From Winogradskyella tangerina (GTDB taxonomy: Bacteria > Bacteroidota > Bacteroidia > Flavobacteriales > Flavobacteriaceae): a stretch of 64,000 nt of DNA. Numbering within the stretch: position 1 is the first letter of the stretch; each line of letters starts with the position of its first letter. Position numbers and translations under genes: made by a program. Positions 52,568-60,483 of the stretch are shown in pieces. The DNA is taken from positions 62,001 to 126,000 of the forward strand of contig NZ_QERF01000007.1 in assembly GCF_003260205.1 (NCBI RefSeq), in the 5' to 3' direction. The notes beneath the pieces were generated by a model, which saw only the letters and a list, made by a program, of their open reading frames with translations, was not told the origin of the DNA and searched no databases.

Positions 52568-53014
52568 ATGTTGACCGAGACTTTAATTAAAATATTCAAA
52601 AGAGATCTTAATAAATTGAAACTTGAAATAAATGCCTACAATACTGAAAAGCATTTATGGTTGGTGCCTGAAGGGATTTCAAATTCCGCAGGAAATCTTT
52701 GTTTACATCTCGTTGGAAATTTAAACCACTTTATTGGTGCAACTTTAGGTGAAACAGGATATGTGAGAAAACGCGACCTAGAGTTTTCTCTGAAGGACGT
52801 TTCAAAAATTGAAATGATCAAACAAATTGATGATACAATTGTTATGATAGAAACGGTACTGAGTAAAATAACGGCTTCTGATTTGCAAAAAGAATATCGC
52901 CGAAATCCGTTTGAAGACTTTATGACCACTGAATATTTTCTGGTGCATTTAACAACGCACTTGGCCTATCATTTAGGTCAGATTAATTATCACAGACGTT
53001 TATTAGACAAATAG
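52568..53014 (+). CDS. DinB family protein
   Basis: 148 residues of four helices. The DinB metal-ligand histidines are visible: LCLHLVGNLNHFIGATLGETGYVRKRD (His on helix 2) and HLTTHLAYHLGQINYHRRLL (His pair on helix 4). The family is a metal-binding fold related to bacillithiol S-transferases and maleylpyruvate isomerases. Because bacillithiol is made here (bshB1), a thiol-transferase role is possible. The gene is single and is followed after 60 nt by the lipoprotein gene. Confidence 0.85.
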   Translation: MLTETLIKIFKRDLNKLKLEINAYNTEKHLWLVPEGISNSAGNLCLHLVGNLNHFIGATLGETGYVRKRDLEFSLKDVSKIEMIKQIDDTIVMIETVLSKITASDLQKEYRRNPFEDFMTTEYFLVHLTTHLAYHLGQINYHRRLLDK

Positions 53015-53074
53015 CCTACTTAATTTTATTTTAATAACTTTAATCAAAATCAACTATTAACTAACCCGATACTA

Positions 53075-53569
53075 ATGAAAAACAATCTTATTAAATTCTT
53101 AGCTGTTGCTATTTTATTGACTGCGTGGTCTTGTAAATCCAATTTTGATGCAGAATTACACAAAGAAATTGCTGCTGAACATTTAAAAATGGAAAATGAA
53201 CATTCTGATCTAGAAAAATCCCATTTTAAACTAAAGGCCGAGCATGCAAGTTGGGTTGAAGCACACGAATCTTTACCAGAAACTGATTCTGTTCATTTAG
53301 AGATCGAACAGAAGCACAACTTGCTTATTGAGAAGCATGATGCTTTAATTCAAAAGCATGAGGAATTGGTTGAAAAACATGCTAATTTAGAGACCAAACA
53401 CGAGATGGGCGAAATGTCTATTGAGGATGTAAAGTCTGAACATGAAGCAATTAAAAAAGAACATGGTGAAATGATTGCAGACCATAAACAAATGGAAGAA
53501 GATCATGATGCTATGAAAAATGATCATAATTCTATTATGGCAGATCATAATGACGCATCAGAAGAATAG
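53075..53569 (+). CDS. Histidine-heptad coiled-coil lipoprotein
   Basis: 164 residues. After a lipoprotein-type signal (Cys20 in AWSC) the whole chain is helix. Histidine occurs at 29, 36, 43, 50, 57, 64, then 74, 81, 88, 95, 102, 109, then 123, 130, 137, 144, 151 and 158, each spaced by 7 apart from one shift of 10 and one gap at 116 (Ile). A Leu, Ile, Met or Trp sits 3 residues after nearly every His, so His fills heptad position a and a hydrophobic residue fills d. Glu, Lys and Asp fill the rest. I know no named family. It probably forms a long coiled coil in the periplasm or on the outer membrane that can bind metal. MerC and a Fur-family gene are next downstream. A terminator follows. 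Confidence 0.85.
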   Translation: MKNNLIKFLAVAILLTAWSCKSNFDAELHKEIAAEHLKMENEHSDLEKSHFKLKAEHASWVEAHESLPETDSVHLEIEQKHNLLIEKHDALIQKHEELVEKHANLETKHEMGEMSIEDVKSEHEAIKKEHGEMIADHKQMEEDHDAMKNDHNSIMADHNDASEE

Positions 53570-53587
53570 TATCAAATTAAAACAAAT

Positions 53588-53618
53588 AAAAAGCTCACCG
53601 ATCAAAGTGAGCTTTTTT
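53588..53618 (+). terminator. Terminator after the histidine-heptad lipoprotein gene
   Basis: AAAAGCTCAC and GTGAGCTTTTTT form the stem around CGATCAAA. Six T residues follow the GC part. The symmetric A/T runs could serve both strands. Confidence 0.85.
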
Positions 53619-53719
53619 CAAACAAATCATTGTCTAATTAACTAATTAAACACTTTAAATTGATTCCTCAACAAATCAATTTGCTTTGAAATGATGTTCC
53701 GAAAAGAACAGCATTTATT

Positions 53720-54133
53720 CTATTTAATTCCTGACGCACAACAATTGTCATCTTTGCATTTACAGTACCTTTTATTGTAAAGGTGTAAACCAATTAAAGT
53801 AATGGACGGAATGTATATACTAAATTCAGGTATAAAAACAAGCCCTATTTTTTCATTCGAAATAATAAGGCAAAGCATAGCCCAGCTTATCCAGAGGGCA
53901 TACTTCATCCAAGTCTTTGAAGTGTTTATAGCAGACCAATACACTGCGAAAAATGATATGCCGATAAATAAAACATCAATTAATCCCCACCATACAGGAG
54001 GATTATTGTATGTTGCTGCCCTTGTTTGAGCGATGAATATAAATGGTGTTGCAATGCAGTGTAATAAACATAAGCCACTAGCAAAAGCACCAATGAGGTC
54101 TGAATTTTTTGATTTAATTGAACGTAATATCAT
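53720..54133 (-). CDS. MerC domain-containing membrane protein
   Basis: 137 residues with four membrane spans. The MerC signature GLCLLHCIATPFIF (two Cys in the first span, at 22 and 26) is present, and a Cys-rich tail (YCKCKDDNCC) ends the protein. MerC-type proteins carry metal ions across the inner membrane; in Flavobacteriia such genes often sit beside a Fur-family gene. It is divergent from that gene, and both promoters contain copies of the same palindrome, so repression by metal is likely. Confidence 0.88.
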   Translation of the reverse strand: MILRSIKSKNSDLIGAFASGLCLLHCIATPFIFIAQTRAATYNNPPVWWGLIDVLFIGISFFAVYWSAINTSKTWMKYALWISWAMLCLIISNEKIGLVFIPEFSIYIPSITLIGLHLYNKRYCKCKDDNCCASGIK

Positions 54134-54143
54134 AATATACTAA

Positions 54144-54158
54144 TGCAACTTAGTTGCA
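54144..54158. promoter_or_regulatory. Perfect palindrome TGCAACT-T-AGTTGCA, putative Fur-family operator 1
   Basis: A 7-1-7 perfect inverted repeat located between the merC -7 box (54164-54157 on the minus strand) and the merC ATG, that is, over the expected merC transcription start. Confidence 0.75.
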
Positions 54159-54164
54159 AAAATA
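54157..54164 (-). promoter_or_regulatory. -7 box (TATTTTTG) of merC
   Basis: A full TAnnTTTG match on the minus strand; its last bases overlap operator 1. Confidence 0.5.
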
Positions 54165-54173
54165 ATATAAAAT

Positions 54174-54204
54174 TTGATAATGCCACATAGTTGCGTTAAA
54201 TTTG
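54174..54204 (+). promoter_or_regulatory. Promoter of the Fur-family gene (TTG-N20-TAAATTTG)
   Basis: TTG at 54174-54176, then TAAATTTG at 54197-54204. The -7 box ends 4 nt before the ATG, so the mRNA is expected to have almost no leader. Operator 2 fills the spacer. Confidence 0.55.
54181..54195. promoter_or_regulatory. Imperfect palindrome TGCCACA-T-AGTTGCG, putative Fur-family operator 2
   Basis: It shares the 7-1-7 layout of operator 1 and its right half differs only at the last base (AGTTGCG against AGTTGCA). The centres are 37 nt apart. It occupies the spacer of the fur-like promoter, consistent with autorepression. Confidence 0.55.
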
Positions 54205-54208
54205 TTTT

Positions 54209-54589
54209 ATGACTGTTAGAAGAAAAACCAAATCGGTAAATACAATTTTGTCTATTTTCGAAAATAGGCAAGAGGCATTGTCGGTAGTTGATCTCGTTGA
54301 AGAGCTCAAAGAAGACATGAATAAGACGACGGTTTATCGTATACTTGAACGATTAGAGAATGAAGGCACCATACATTCGTTTACAGGTACCACGGGTTTA
54401 AAATGGTACGCTAAATGCCACCAATGTTCTTCACATCAACACTATGACACTCATCCTCATTTTGAATGCAAAGAATGCGGAAAAGTTGAATGCCTTGAAA
54501 TAAATATTTCAATTCCTGAAATATCCAACCGTAACATTCAGTCGGCAGATGTTATTCTTAAAGGGCAGTGCGCTGATTGCATGTCTTAG
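54209..54589 (+). CDS. Fur-family transcriptional repressor (Zur-like)
   Basis: 126 residues. The winged helix is at the N-terminus (ALSVVDLVEEL, MNKTTVYRILERLENEGTIHSF). The dimerisation half holds metal ligands: HQHYDTHPHFECKECGKVEC, with the CxxC pair of the structural zinc site, and a second CADC near the end (GQCADCMS). No unique residue tells Zur from Fur or PerR, but pairing with merC and the absence of PerR-type context favours zinc or another transition metal. It probably binds the two palindromes in the divergent intergenic region. Confidence 0.9.
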   Translation: MTVRRKTKSVNTILSIFENRQEALSVVDLVEELKEDMNKTTVYRILERLENEGTIHSFTGTTGLKWYAKCHQCSSHQHYDTHPHFECKECGKVECLEINISIPEISNRNIQSADVILKGQCADCMS

Positions 54590-54598
54590 GCCTTACTT

Positions 54599-54628
54599 AA
54601 TTCTGTTTTGTGAGTTGAATACAGAATT
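54599..54628 (+). terminator. Weak hairpin after the Fur-family gene
   Basis: AATTCTGT and ACAGAATT pair across a 14-nt loop. A T-rich stretch follows, but not at once. Only a modest terminator candidate. Confidence 0.3.
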
Positions 54629-54669
54629 CTAAAGTTGTTTTCTACTTTTTTGATAATTTTATAGTCCGT

Positions 54670-55680
54670 ATGAAAGTGACCCGTAATATGAAATTTAGAA
54701 TTCGTCTTATCATTTTTGTGCTACTATTTGGTTGTAGCGGAAACGAAATCAGAAATGCTTCTTCAAGTACTTCCGATACCACCTTAATTGAAATCTCTAT
54801 TGTAGCTCAGAATTATCTTGATGAACTCATCGGTATTATGGAGGACAATGCATTGCATAGAAATTCCATTGCTTGGGAAGATTTCAGGTTAGCGGTCTAT
54901 GCAGAAGCTAATGGTGCACAGACCATAAGCGAAACTTATCCTGGTATTCTAAAGGCTCTCGAATTGCTTGGTGATAATCATAGTTTTTATAGGGCTGCCA
55001 CAGGAACCTACCTTAATCCAAACTCTATGAGTTGCGATGGTACTGGTTTTTCAACACCAGATTTACCATCAACCATTGGATATGTAAAGGTTAATAATTA
55101 TTATGGAGCGACACAAACCGACGAGGGACAGGCATTTGCCTTAGAAATTCAAGATCAGATTAGAGCCTATGACAGTCCAGAAATTACGGGTTGGATCGTT
55201 GATTTGAGAGGCAATTTGGGTGGCAATATGTGGCCGATGCTCGCTGGTGTCGGACCTGTTTTAGGAGAGGGTATTGCCGGTAACTTTAGTTATCCCGATA
55301 ATACTTTTGTGCCATGGAGTTTTAACAATGGCGCTGCAATGCTTAATAATAACTCGGTATTACAGGTTGAAAATTCTTATCAACTACAAATGCCTAATCC
55401 AAAGGTGGCTGTACTCTTAGATAACGCTGTAGCTAGTTCTGGTGAAGCTATTGCGGTAAGTTTTTTAGGACGACCTAATGCAAAGACTTTTGGGTCGGCT
55501 ACTTGCGGGTTATCTACTGCTAACGAAGGATTTAACTTAAGCGATAGTGCTACCTTATTTTTAACGACATCAAACATGGCGGATAGAAATTTGGAAATAT
55601 ATGGTCAGGCTATTCAACCTGACCAAGAATCTTCTACCGCAAGCATTATTCAAGATGCACTACAGTGGTTAGAAAACTAA
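54670..55680 (+). CDS. S41 family serine peptidase lipoprotein
   Basis: 336 residues with a lipobox (LFGC, Cys22); a second in-frame ATG lies at codon 7. The S41 core is present: GDNHSFY (H104, matching the catalytic His of nisin-resistance-type S41 enzymes), WIVDLRGNLGGNMWPMLAG (the family beta strand and oxyanion region), and VASSGEA around residues 255-259 with the presumed nucleophile Ser. The Lys of tail-specific proteases is absent. It should be a surface or periplasmic peptidase with a Ser-His dyad. Confidence 0.85.
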   Translation: MKVTRNMKFRIRLIIFVLLFGCSGNEIRNASSSTSDTTLIEISIVAQNYLDELIGIMEDNALHRNSIAWEDFRLAVYAEANGAQTISETYPGILKALELLGDNHSFYRAATGTYLNPNSMSCDGTGFSTPDLPSTIGYVKVNNYYGATQTDEGQAFALEIQDQIRAYDSPEITGWIVDLRGNLGGNMWPMLAGVGPVLGEGIAGNFSYPDNTFVPWSFNNGAAMLNNNSVLQVENSYQLQMPNPKVAVLLDNAVASSGEAIAVSFLGRPNAKTFGSATCGLSTANEGFNLSDSATLFLTTSNMADRNLEIYGQAIQPDQESSTASIIQDALQWLEN

Positions 55681-55692
55681 TTGTGCTTCAAT

Positions 55693-57234
55693 TTACAAAG
55701 GAATATTCCCGTGCTTTCGCTTAGGCTCACTTACTTCTTTATTTTCTAGCATACTAAACGCCTTGATCAACTTTCGTCTGGTGTTTTTAGGCAGAATCAC
55801 TTCATCAATATAACCACGTTCGGCAGCGCTATATGGATTGGCAAATAATTCGGCATACTCCGCTTCTTTTTCCTTCCACTTGGCTTCAGGATCGTCAGCA
55901 CTTGTGATCTCCTTTTTGAAAATAATCTCTGCAGCACCTTTTGCGCCCATTACGGCAATTTCTGCATTCGGCCATGCAAAGTTCATATCTGCGCCAATAT
56001 GTTTAGAGTTCATTACATCATACGCACCTCCATAGGCTTTTCTTGTAATTACGGTAACTCGTGGTACAGTTGCCTCACTAAATGCATACAATAATTTAGC
56101 GCCGTGAACAATAATACCATTCCACTCCTGATCAGTACCTGGTAAAAATCCTGGTACATCTTCGAGTACTAACAACGGGATATTAAAAGCATCACAGAAG
56201 CGTACAAAACGAGCAGCTTTCTTTGAACTTTTCACACCAAGCACACCTGCTAAGAACATAGGTTGATTGGCCACAATACCTATAGATCGTCCACCTAAAC
56301 GTGCAAAACCGACGATAATATTTTCGGCATAATCCTTATGAATTTCGTAAAATGAGTCTTCATCTATAATCCCCTCAATGACACTATGCATATCGTAGGG
56401 TTTATTTGGGTTATCAGGAACAATATCAGATAAACTTTCTCTAACTTCATCCTTAAGTTCAAACTCTAAGGATTCAGGTTTTTCGCGATTGCTTTGTGGT
56501 AGATAACTCAATAACTTCTTAACATCCTCAAGGCATTCAACATCATTTGCCGACGTTTTATGAGCAACACCAGACTTGGTAGAATGTACACTTGCTCCGC
56601 CCAATTCTTCGCTAGTAACTTCCTCATTAGTCACCGTTTTTACAACATTAGGTCCAGTAACAAACATGTAACTTGTATCTTGAACCATAATAGTAAAATC
56701 GGTCATTGCAGGTGAATATACAGCACCACCGGCACAGGGTCCCATAATAGCTGAAATCTGAGGAATAACTCCAGAGGCTTGAACATTTCGGTAGAAAATA
56801 TCAGCATATCCACCTAAGGAACGTACTCCTTCTTGTATACGAGCACCTCCAGAATCATTCAAGCCAATGATTGGCGCGCCTACATTGACTGCCATATCCA
56901 TTATTTTGCAAATCTTTTCAGCATGTGTTTCAGAAAGAGACCCCCCAAAAACTGTAAAATCTTGGGCAAATACATACACCAGTCGGCCGTCAACTGTACC
57001 GTATCCTGTAACTACACCATCACCGTAAAACTTTTGGTTTTCCATTCCGAAGTCTTTGGTTCTGTGCGTTACTAGCGCTCCAATTTCTTCAAAAGACCCT
57101 TCGTCTAAGAGATAGAGGATTCGTTCTCTGGCCGTTAATTTTTTCTTTTGGTGTTGCTTATCAATTCTAGATTGTCCACCACCTAATTTTGACAGCGCAA
57201 TTTTATCCTGAAGTGTTTTTATTTTAGTGTCCAT
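55693..57234 (-). CDS. Acyl-CoA carboxylase carboxyltransferase (beta) subunit, PccB-like
   Basis: 513 residues. The carboxyltransferase domains are complete: [90 protein letters not shown] and [17 protein letters not shown], with [17 protein letters not shown]. Propionyl-CoA is the usual substrate of enzymes this close to PccB; other short acyl-CoAs are possible. It is the last of three genes encoding the whole enzyme (BCCP, biotin carboxylase, carboxyltransferase), with gaps of 6 nt or less. Confidence 0.93.
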   Translation of the reverse strand: MDTKIKTLQDKIALSKLGGGQSRIDKQHQKKKLTARERILYLLDEGSFEEIGALVTHRTKDFGMENQKFYGDGVVTGYGTVDGRLVYVFAQDFTVFGGSLSETHAEKICKIMDMAVNVGAPIIGLNDSGGARIQEGVRSLGGYADIFYRNVQASGVIPQISAIMGPCAGGAVYSPAMTDFTIMVQDTSYMFVTGPNVVKTVTNEEVTSEELGGASVHSTKSGVAHKTSANDVECLEDVKKLLSYLPQSNREKPESLEFELKDEVRESLSDIVPDNPNKPYDMHSVIEGIIDEDSFYEIHKDYAENIIVGFARLGGRSIGIVANQPMFLAGVLGVKSSKKAARFVRFCDAFNIPLLVLEDVPGFLPGTDQEWNGIIVHGAKLLYAFSEATVPRVTVITRKAYGGAYDVMNSKHIGADMNFAWPNAEIAVMGAKGAAEIIFKKEITSADDPEAKWKEKEAEYAELFANPYSAAERGYIDEVILPKNTRRKLIKAFSMLENKEVSEPKRKHGNIPL

Positions 57235-57240
57235 AATATC

Positions 57241-58680
57241 TTAATTAGGTAGTCTTAATAATTTTTGATCTTTCAAATATTGCTTGAGAGCTAGGGTAGC
57301 AGCCAGTTCGGCTTCAATTTCACTCGCTTCTTCTACAATGCTTGGTGAATAATAATTCTTTACAAAATGCGTGTCGAAATTACCACTTCGGAATGCTTCA
57401 TGTTTGCATACAAATCGTCCGAATGGTAATGTGGTCTGAACGCCTTTTACCTTGTAATTATCGATGGCATAAATCATCCATTCAATGGCCTCGCTTCTGG
57501 TTTTACCGTAGGTAATTAATTTTGAAAGCATTGGATCGTAATAAATAGGAATTTCCATGCCTTCTTCAAAGCCATTATCAACACGAACATGTTCTCCTTT
57601 TGGTAATTTATATTCTTCTAGCTTACCGACGCTTGGTAAGAAATCGTTCATTGGATCTTCCGCATAAACACGAAGCTCGAGGGCATGTCCATTAATTTTT
57701 AAGTCTTCTTGCTTAATGTTTAATTCTTCGCCGCGGGCCACCTTTATTTGAAGCTCTACTAAGTCTACCCCTGAAATCCATTCGGTAACTGGATGTTCAA
57801 CCTGAAGTCGTGTGTTCATTTCGAGGAAGTAAAAGTTGTGGTCAGCGTCCATGAGAAACTCTACTGTACCGGCACCGATATAATCACAAGATCTAGCAAC
57901 ATTTATAGCTGCCTGACCCATTTTATCTCTTAATTGAGGTGTAAGTATTGCAGATGGTGCTTCTTCTACAACTTTTTGGTGACGCCTTTGGATGGAACAT
58001 TCGCGCTCAAAGAAATGCAAGTAATTACCATGCGTATCTGCCATCACTTGTATTTCAATATGTCGAGGTGAAGTCACATATTTTTCAACGAAAACTGAAC
58101 CATCTCCAAATGCTGATGTAGCTTCACTTATGGCGCGTTTCATTTGACTCTCAACATCTTTTTCGTTTTCTACGATTCGCATTCCCTTTCCACCACCACC
58201 AGCAGCAGCCTTTATAAGAATCGGGAAACCTATGCTTTTAGCAATTTCAACTGCTTCTTTCGGATCTGTAATTGCATGATCTACACCAGGAACCATTGGA
58301 ATGTTATAATCCTTAACCGCTTCTTTGGCCGCTAATTTATCGCCCATCATTTTAATGGCTTTAGAACGAGGGCCAATAAAGGTTATACCATTTGCTTCGC
58401 ATAACTCGGCAAACTCGGCGTTTTCACTTAAGAATCCATAACCGGGATGTATACCGTCTACGTTCATGGCTTTGGCAACTTCAATTATTTTATCACCTCT
58501 TAGATAAGATTCACTAGAAGGAGCTGGTCCAATGCATACAGCTTCGCCAGCATACTTTACATGAGGCGCATGTCTGTCTACTTCAGAAAAGACAGCGACC
58601 GTTTTTATACCCATTTGTTTTGCAGTGCGCATCACACGGATGGCGATCTCACCACGATTAGCAACTAGTATTTTTTTCAT
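57241..58680 (-). CDS. Biotin carboxylase subunit of acyl-CoA carboxylase
   Basis: 479 residues. ATP-grasp biotin carboxylase: KKILVANRGEIAIRVMRTAKQMG, AAAGGGGKGMRIV (glycine-rich ATP loop), FVEKYVTSPRHIEIQ, ERECSIQRRHQKVVEEAPS, EFLMDADHNFYFLEMNTRLQVEHPVTE and VDNGFEEGMEIPIYYDPMLSKLI. It lacks a fused biotinyl domain, which is a separate gene upstream (1-nt gap). This is the biotin-charging subunit of the PccB-like enzyme. Confidence 0.94.
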   Translation of the reverse strand: MKKILVANRGEIAIRVMRTAKQMGIKTVAVFSEVDRHAPHVKYAGEAVCIGPAPSSESYLRGDKIIEVAKAMNVDGIHPGYGFLSENAEFAELCEANGITFIGPRSKAIKMMGDKLAAKEAVKDYNIPMVPGVDHAITDPKEAVEIAKSIGFPILIKAAAGGGGKGMRIVENEKDVESQMKRAISEATSAFGDGSVFVEKYVTSPRHIEIQVMADTHGNYLHFFERECSIQRRHQKVVEEAPSAILTPQLRDKMGQAAINVARSCDYIGAGTVEFLMDADHNFYFLEMNTRLQVEHPVTEWISGVDLVELQIKVARGEELNIKQEDLKINGHALELRVYAEDPMNDFLPSVGKLEEYKLPKGEHVRVDNGFEEGMEIPIYYDPMLSKLITYGKTRSEAIEWMIYAIDNYKVKGVQTTLPFGRFVCKHEAFRSGNFDTHFVKNYYSPSIVEEASEIEAELAATLALKQYLKDQKLLRLPN

Positions 58681-58681
58681 G

Positions 58682-59158
58682 TTATTCGAATTCTATTAAA
58701 AGTGAATTTTTTTCTACAGTATCTCCCTGTTTTACTTCGATGGATTTAATAACGCCTTCTCTAGGAGAGTTGATGACGTTTTCCATTTTCATAGCTTCTA
58801 ATATCAGTAGCGGATCGTCTTCCTTAACGTCTTGTCCTACCGAGATGTTGATTTCTAAGATCAAGCCAGGCATTGGAGCTTTGATATTGTTGACTTTTTT
58901 CGCTGTACCGATGGCAAAACCCATTGCAGTGATCTGCTGATCGAGGGCGTCGCTGATTTTTACTTCATAAATATTATTATTGACTTTAATACGATAGCGT
59001 TTATCATTGAAGTCAGTGTCTAGTATTTTCGCTTTAATAGAAGCATTGTCGTGAAGTATATGATACTGATTTTTTGAGGTTTCAACAGCATCAAGTTGTT
59101 CTACTGCATCCGTGTTTATTTCAAACTCATAGGACGCATTAACTTTAGCTTTATACAT
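58682..59158 (-). CDS. Biotin carboxyl carrier protein of acyl-CoA carboxylase
   Basis: 158 residues. The C-terminal lipoyl/biotinyl domain carries the biotinylation motif EAMKMEN (Lys in AMKM), within APMPGLILEINISVGQDVKEDDPLLILEAMKMENV. The N-terminal ~80 residues are a separate beta-rich domain of the kind that docks the carrier to the carboxyltransferase. It is the first gene of the three-gene operon. Confidence 0.93.
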   Translation of the reverse strand: MYKAKVNASYEFEINTDAVEQLDAVETSKNQYHILHDNASIKAKILDTDFNDKRYRIKVNNNIYEVKISDALDQQITAMGFAIGTAKKVNNIKAPMPGLILEINISVGQDVKEDDPLLILEAMKMENVINSPREGVIKSIEVKQGDTVEKNSLLIEFE

Positions 59159-59242
59159 ATATTGTGATTATTAAACTTTGGCTAAATTAGATTATAAAGT
59201 GCTTCTAAAATATGAAATAAATCATGTTTAGAAAAGCCCTTA

Positions 59243-59923
59243 CTAAGTTTTAAAATTTGAATTGTTCTGATGGCGTTTTATGGCTTTTCTAGAAAGAACG
59301 ATAGCTATAAAAAGAGAAACAAATGCACCAGTTGAAATGCCTGGAATAAACCTTATGAATAAAAAGAAATCATAAGCTCCATGGAATAATACTGCTAAAA
59401 ATAAACCCGCCATATTGAGCTTAAATCTATTATTAGAGAATTTAGCCTTTCCCATATAATAACCCATTAGTATTCCGAATGTTGCATGAGCTGGTACAGC
59501 CGTAAATGCGCGTAAAACTGCAGTTTCGAAACCCCCTTGTAGCACATACAGTATGTTTTCTGTGCAAGCAAAACCCATAGATACCATTACGGCGTAAATG
59601 ATGCCGTCATAAGGTTCGTTAAAGGCTTTTTTAGGTTGTGCAAAGTATTTTACAATGACATACTTACTGAATTCTTCCGAAAGCGCAACAACAATAAAGG
59701 CATTGATAAACTGTTGCCAGATGCTATATTCATCGGTGATGGGTATAAAGTTTCCTGTGAATATATATAAGCCTGTAACAATTAGAACGCTTATAATTCC
59801 ACCTAGAAAAAAACTCGCGATTAATAAGCCGACAGGTTCTTTTTCATATTTATCCTGAATATAGATGTAAATAATTATAGTAAGTACAGGTGCCACAGCA
59901 CAAAGCAATAGATAGGTGTTCAT
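59243..59923 (-). CDS. PrsW family intramembrane metalloprotease
   Basis: 226 residues with about seven to eight membrane spans. PrsW motifs: VVALSEEFSKYVIVKYF (EExxK), FNEPYDGIIYAVMVSMGFACTENILYV (ExxxH-like Glu), VPAHATFGILMGYYMG (His) and FHGAYDFFLF (HxxxD). These form the putative zinc site. PrsW-type enzymes cleave membrane proteins, such as anti-sigma factors; the target here is unknown. Its start overlaps the NUDIX stop (ATGA). Confidence 0.88.
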   Translation of the reverse strand: MNTYLLLCAVAPVLTIIIYIYIQDKYEKEPVGLLIASFFLGGIISVLIVTGLYIFTGNFIPITDEYSIWQQFINAFIVVALSEEFSKYVIVKYFAQPKKAFNEPYDGIIYAVMVSMGFACTENILYVLQGGFETAVLRAFTAVPAHATFGILMGYYMGKAKFSNNRFKLNMAGLFLAVLFHGAYDFFLFIRFIPGISTGAFVSLFIAIVLSRKAIKRHQNNSNFKT

Positions 59924-60477
59924 AGTTTGAGCTGTTTTTTAATGGCATTCAAAACGAAAAGGTAATATGATTTGTTCGTTGGAATGAAGTGCAAGTTAGT
60001 TTTGCTGTTTTCTAATAATAACAAAAAGTCGCTAAAAGTGACTAGTTTAAGTGCTTCGACTTCGTTTTCTTGAAGAACGAGCTCATTCATATCAACTTTC
60101 AATTCAGCTATATAAACTTGATGAAATTCATTATCCTGAATGGCCCCATCGTCATAGGAAGATTCATAAAGTTTAACGCCAATTTTAGTGAGATCATCAG
60201 CTTTCAACTGTAAGCCTATTTCTTCTCTCGTTTCTCTTAATGCTGCTTCAATAAAGGATTCACCTGCGTCAATATGGCCTGCAGCAGAAACATCCCAGAG
60301 GAGTGGGTGAATGGCTTTTTTATGTGAACGTTGCTGCAATAAAATTTCACCTTCTTTAGTATATAACCACAGATGAATGGTATTGTGATACCATCCGTTT
60401 TTATGTGCTTCAGACTTTAAGGCACTTTTACCTGTTGGCTTGCCATCTTTGGTTACTATGTCGATGTATTCGTCCAA
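59920..60477 (-). CDS. NUDIX hydrolase, isopentenyl-diphosphate-isomerase-like
   Basis: 185 residues. The Nudix box GHIDAGESFIEAALRETREEIGL fits GX5EX7REUXEEXGU exactly. The N-terminus (DEYIDIVTKDGKPTG, HNTIHLWLYTKEGEILLQQRS, WDVSAAGHID) is that of the YfcD/Idi-like branch. Reaction on nucleotide diphosphates or isoprenoid diphosphate is possible; no isoprenoid gene is nearby. It is coupled to PrsW (4-nt overlap) and starts 6 nt after the MORN-like gene. Confidence 0.88.
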   Translation of the reverse strand: MDEYIDIVTKDGKPTGKSALKSEAHKNGWYHNTIHLWLYTKEGEILLQQRSHKKAIHPLLWDVSAAGHIDAGESFIEAALRETREEIGLQLKADDLTKIGVKLYESSYDDGAIQDNEFHQVYIAELKVDMNELVLQENEVEALKLVTFSDFLLLLENSKTNLHFIPTNKSYYLFVLNAIKKQLKL

Positions 60478-60483
60478 TTTAAT

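Noticed and set aside
53075..53569. CRISPR array or DNA repeat as the cause of the regular His spacing
   Set aside because: The 21-nt periodicity is in protein code; the DNA between units is not identical and spacers are absent. It is a heptad-repeat protein.
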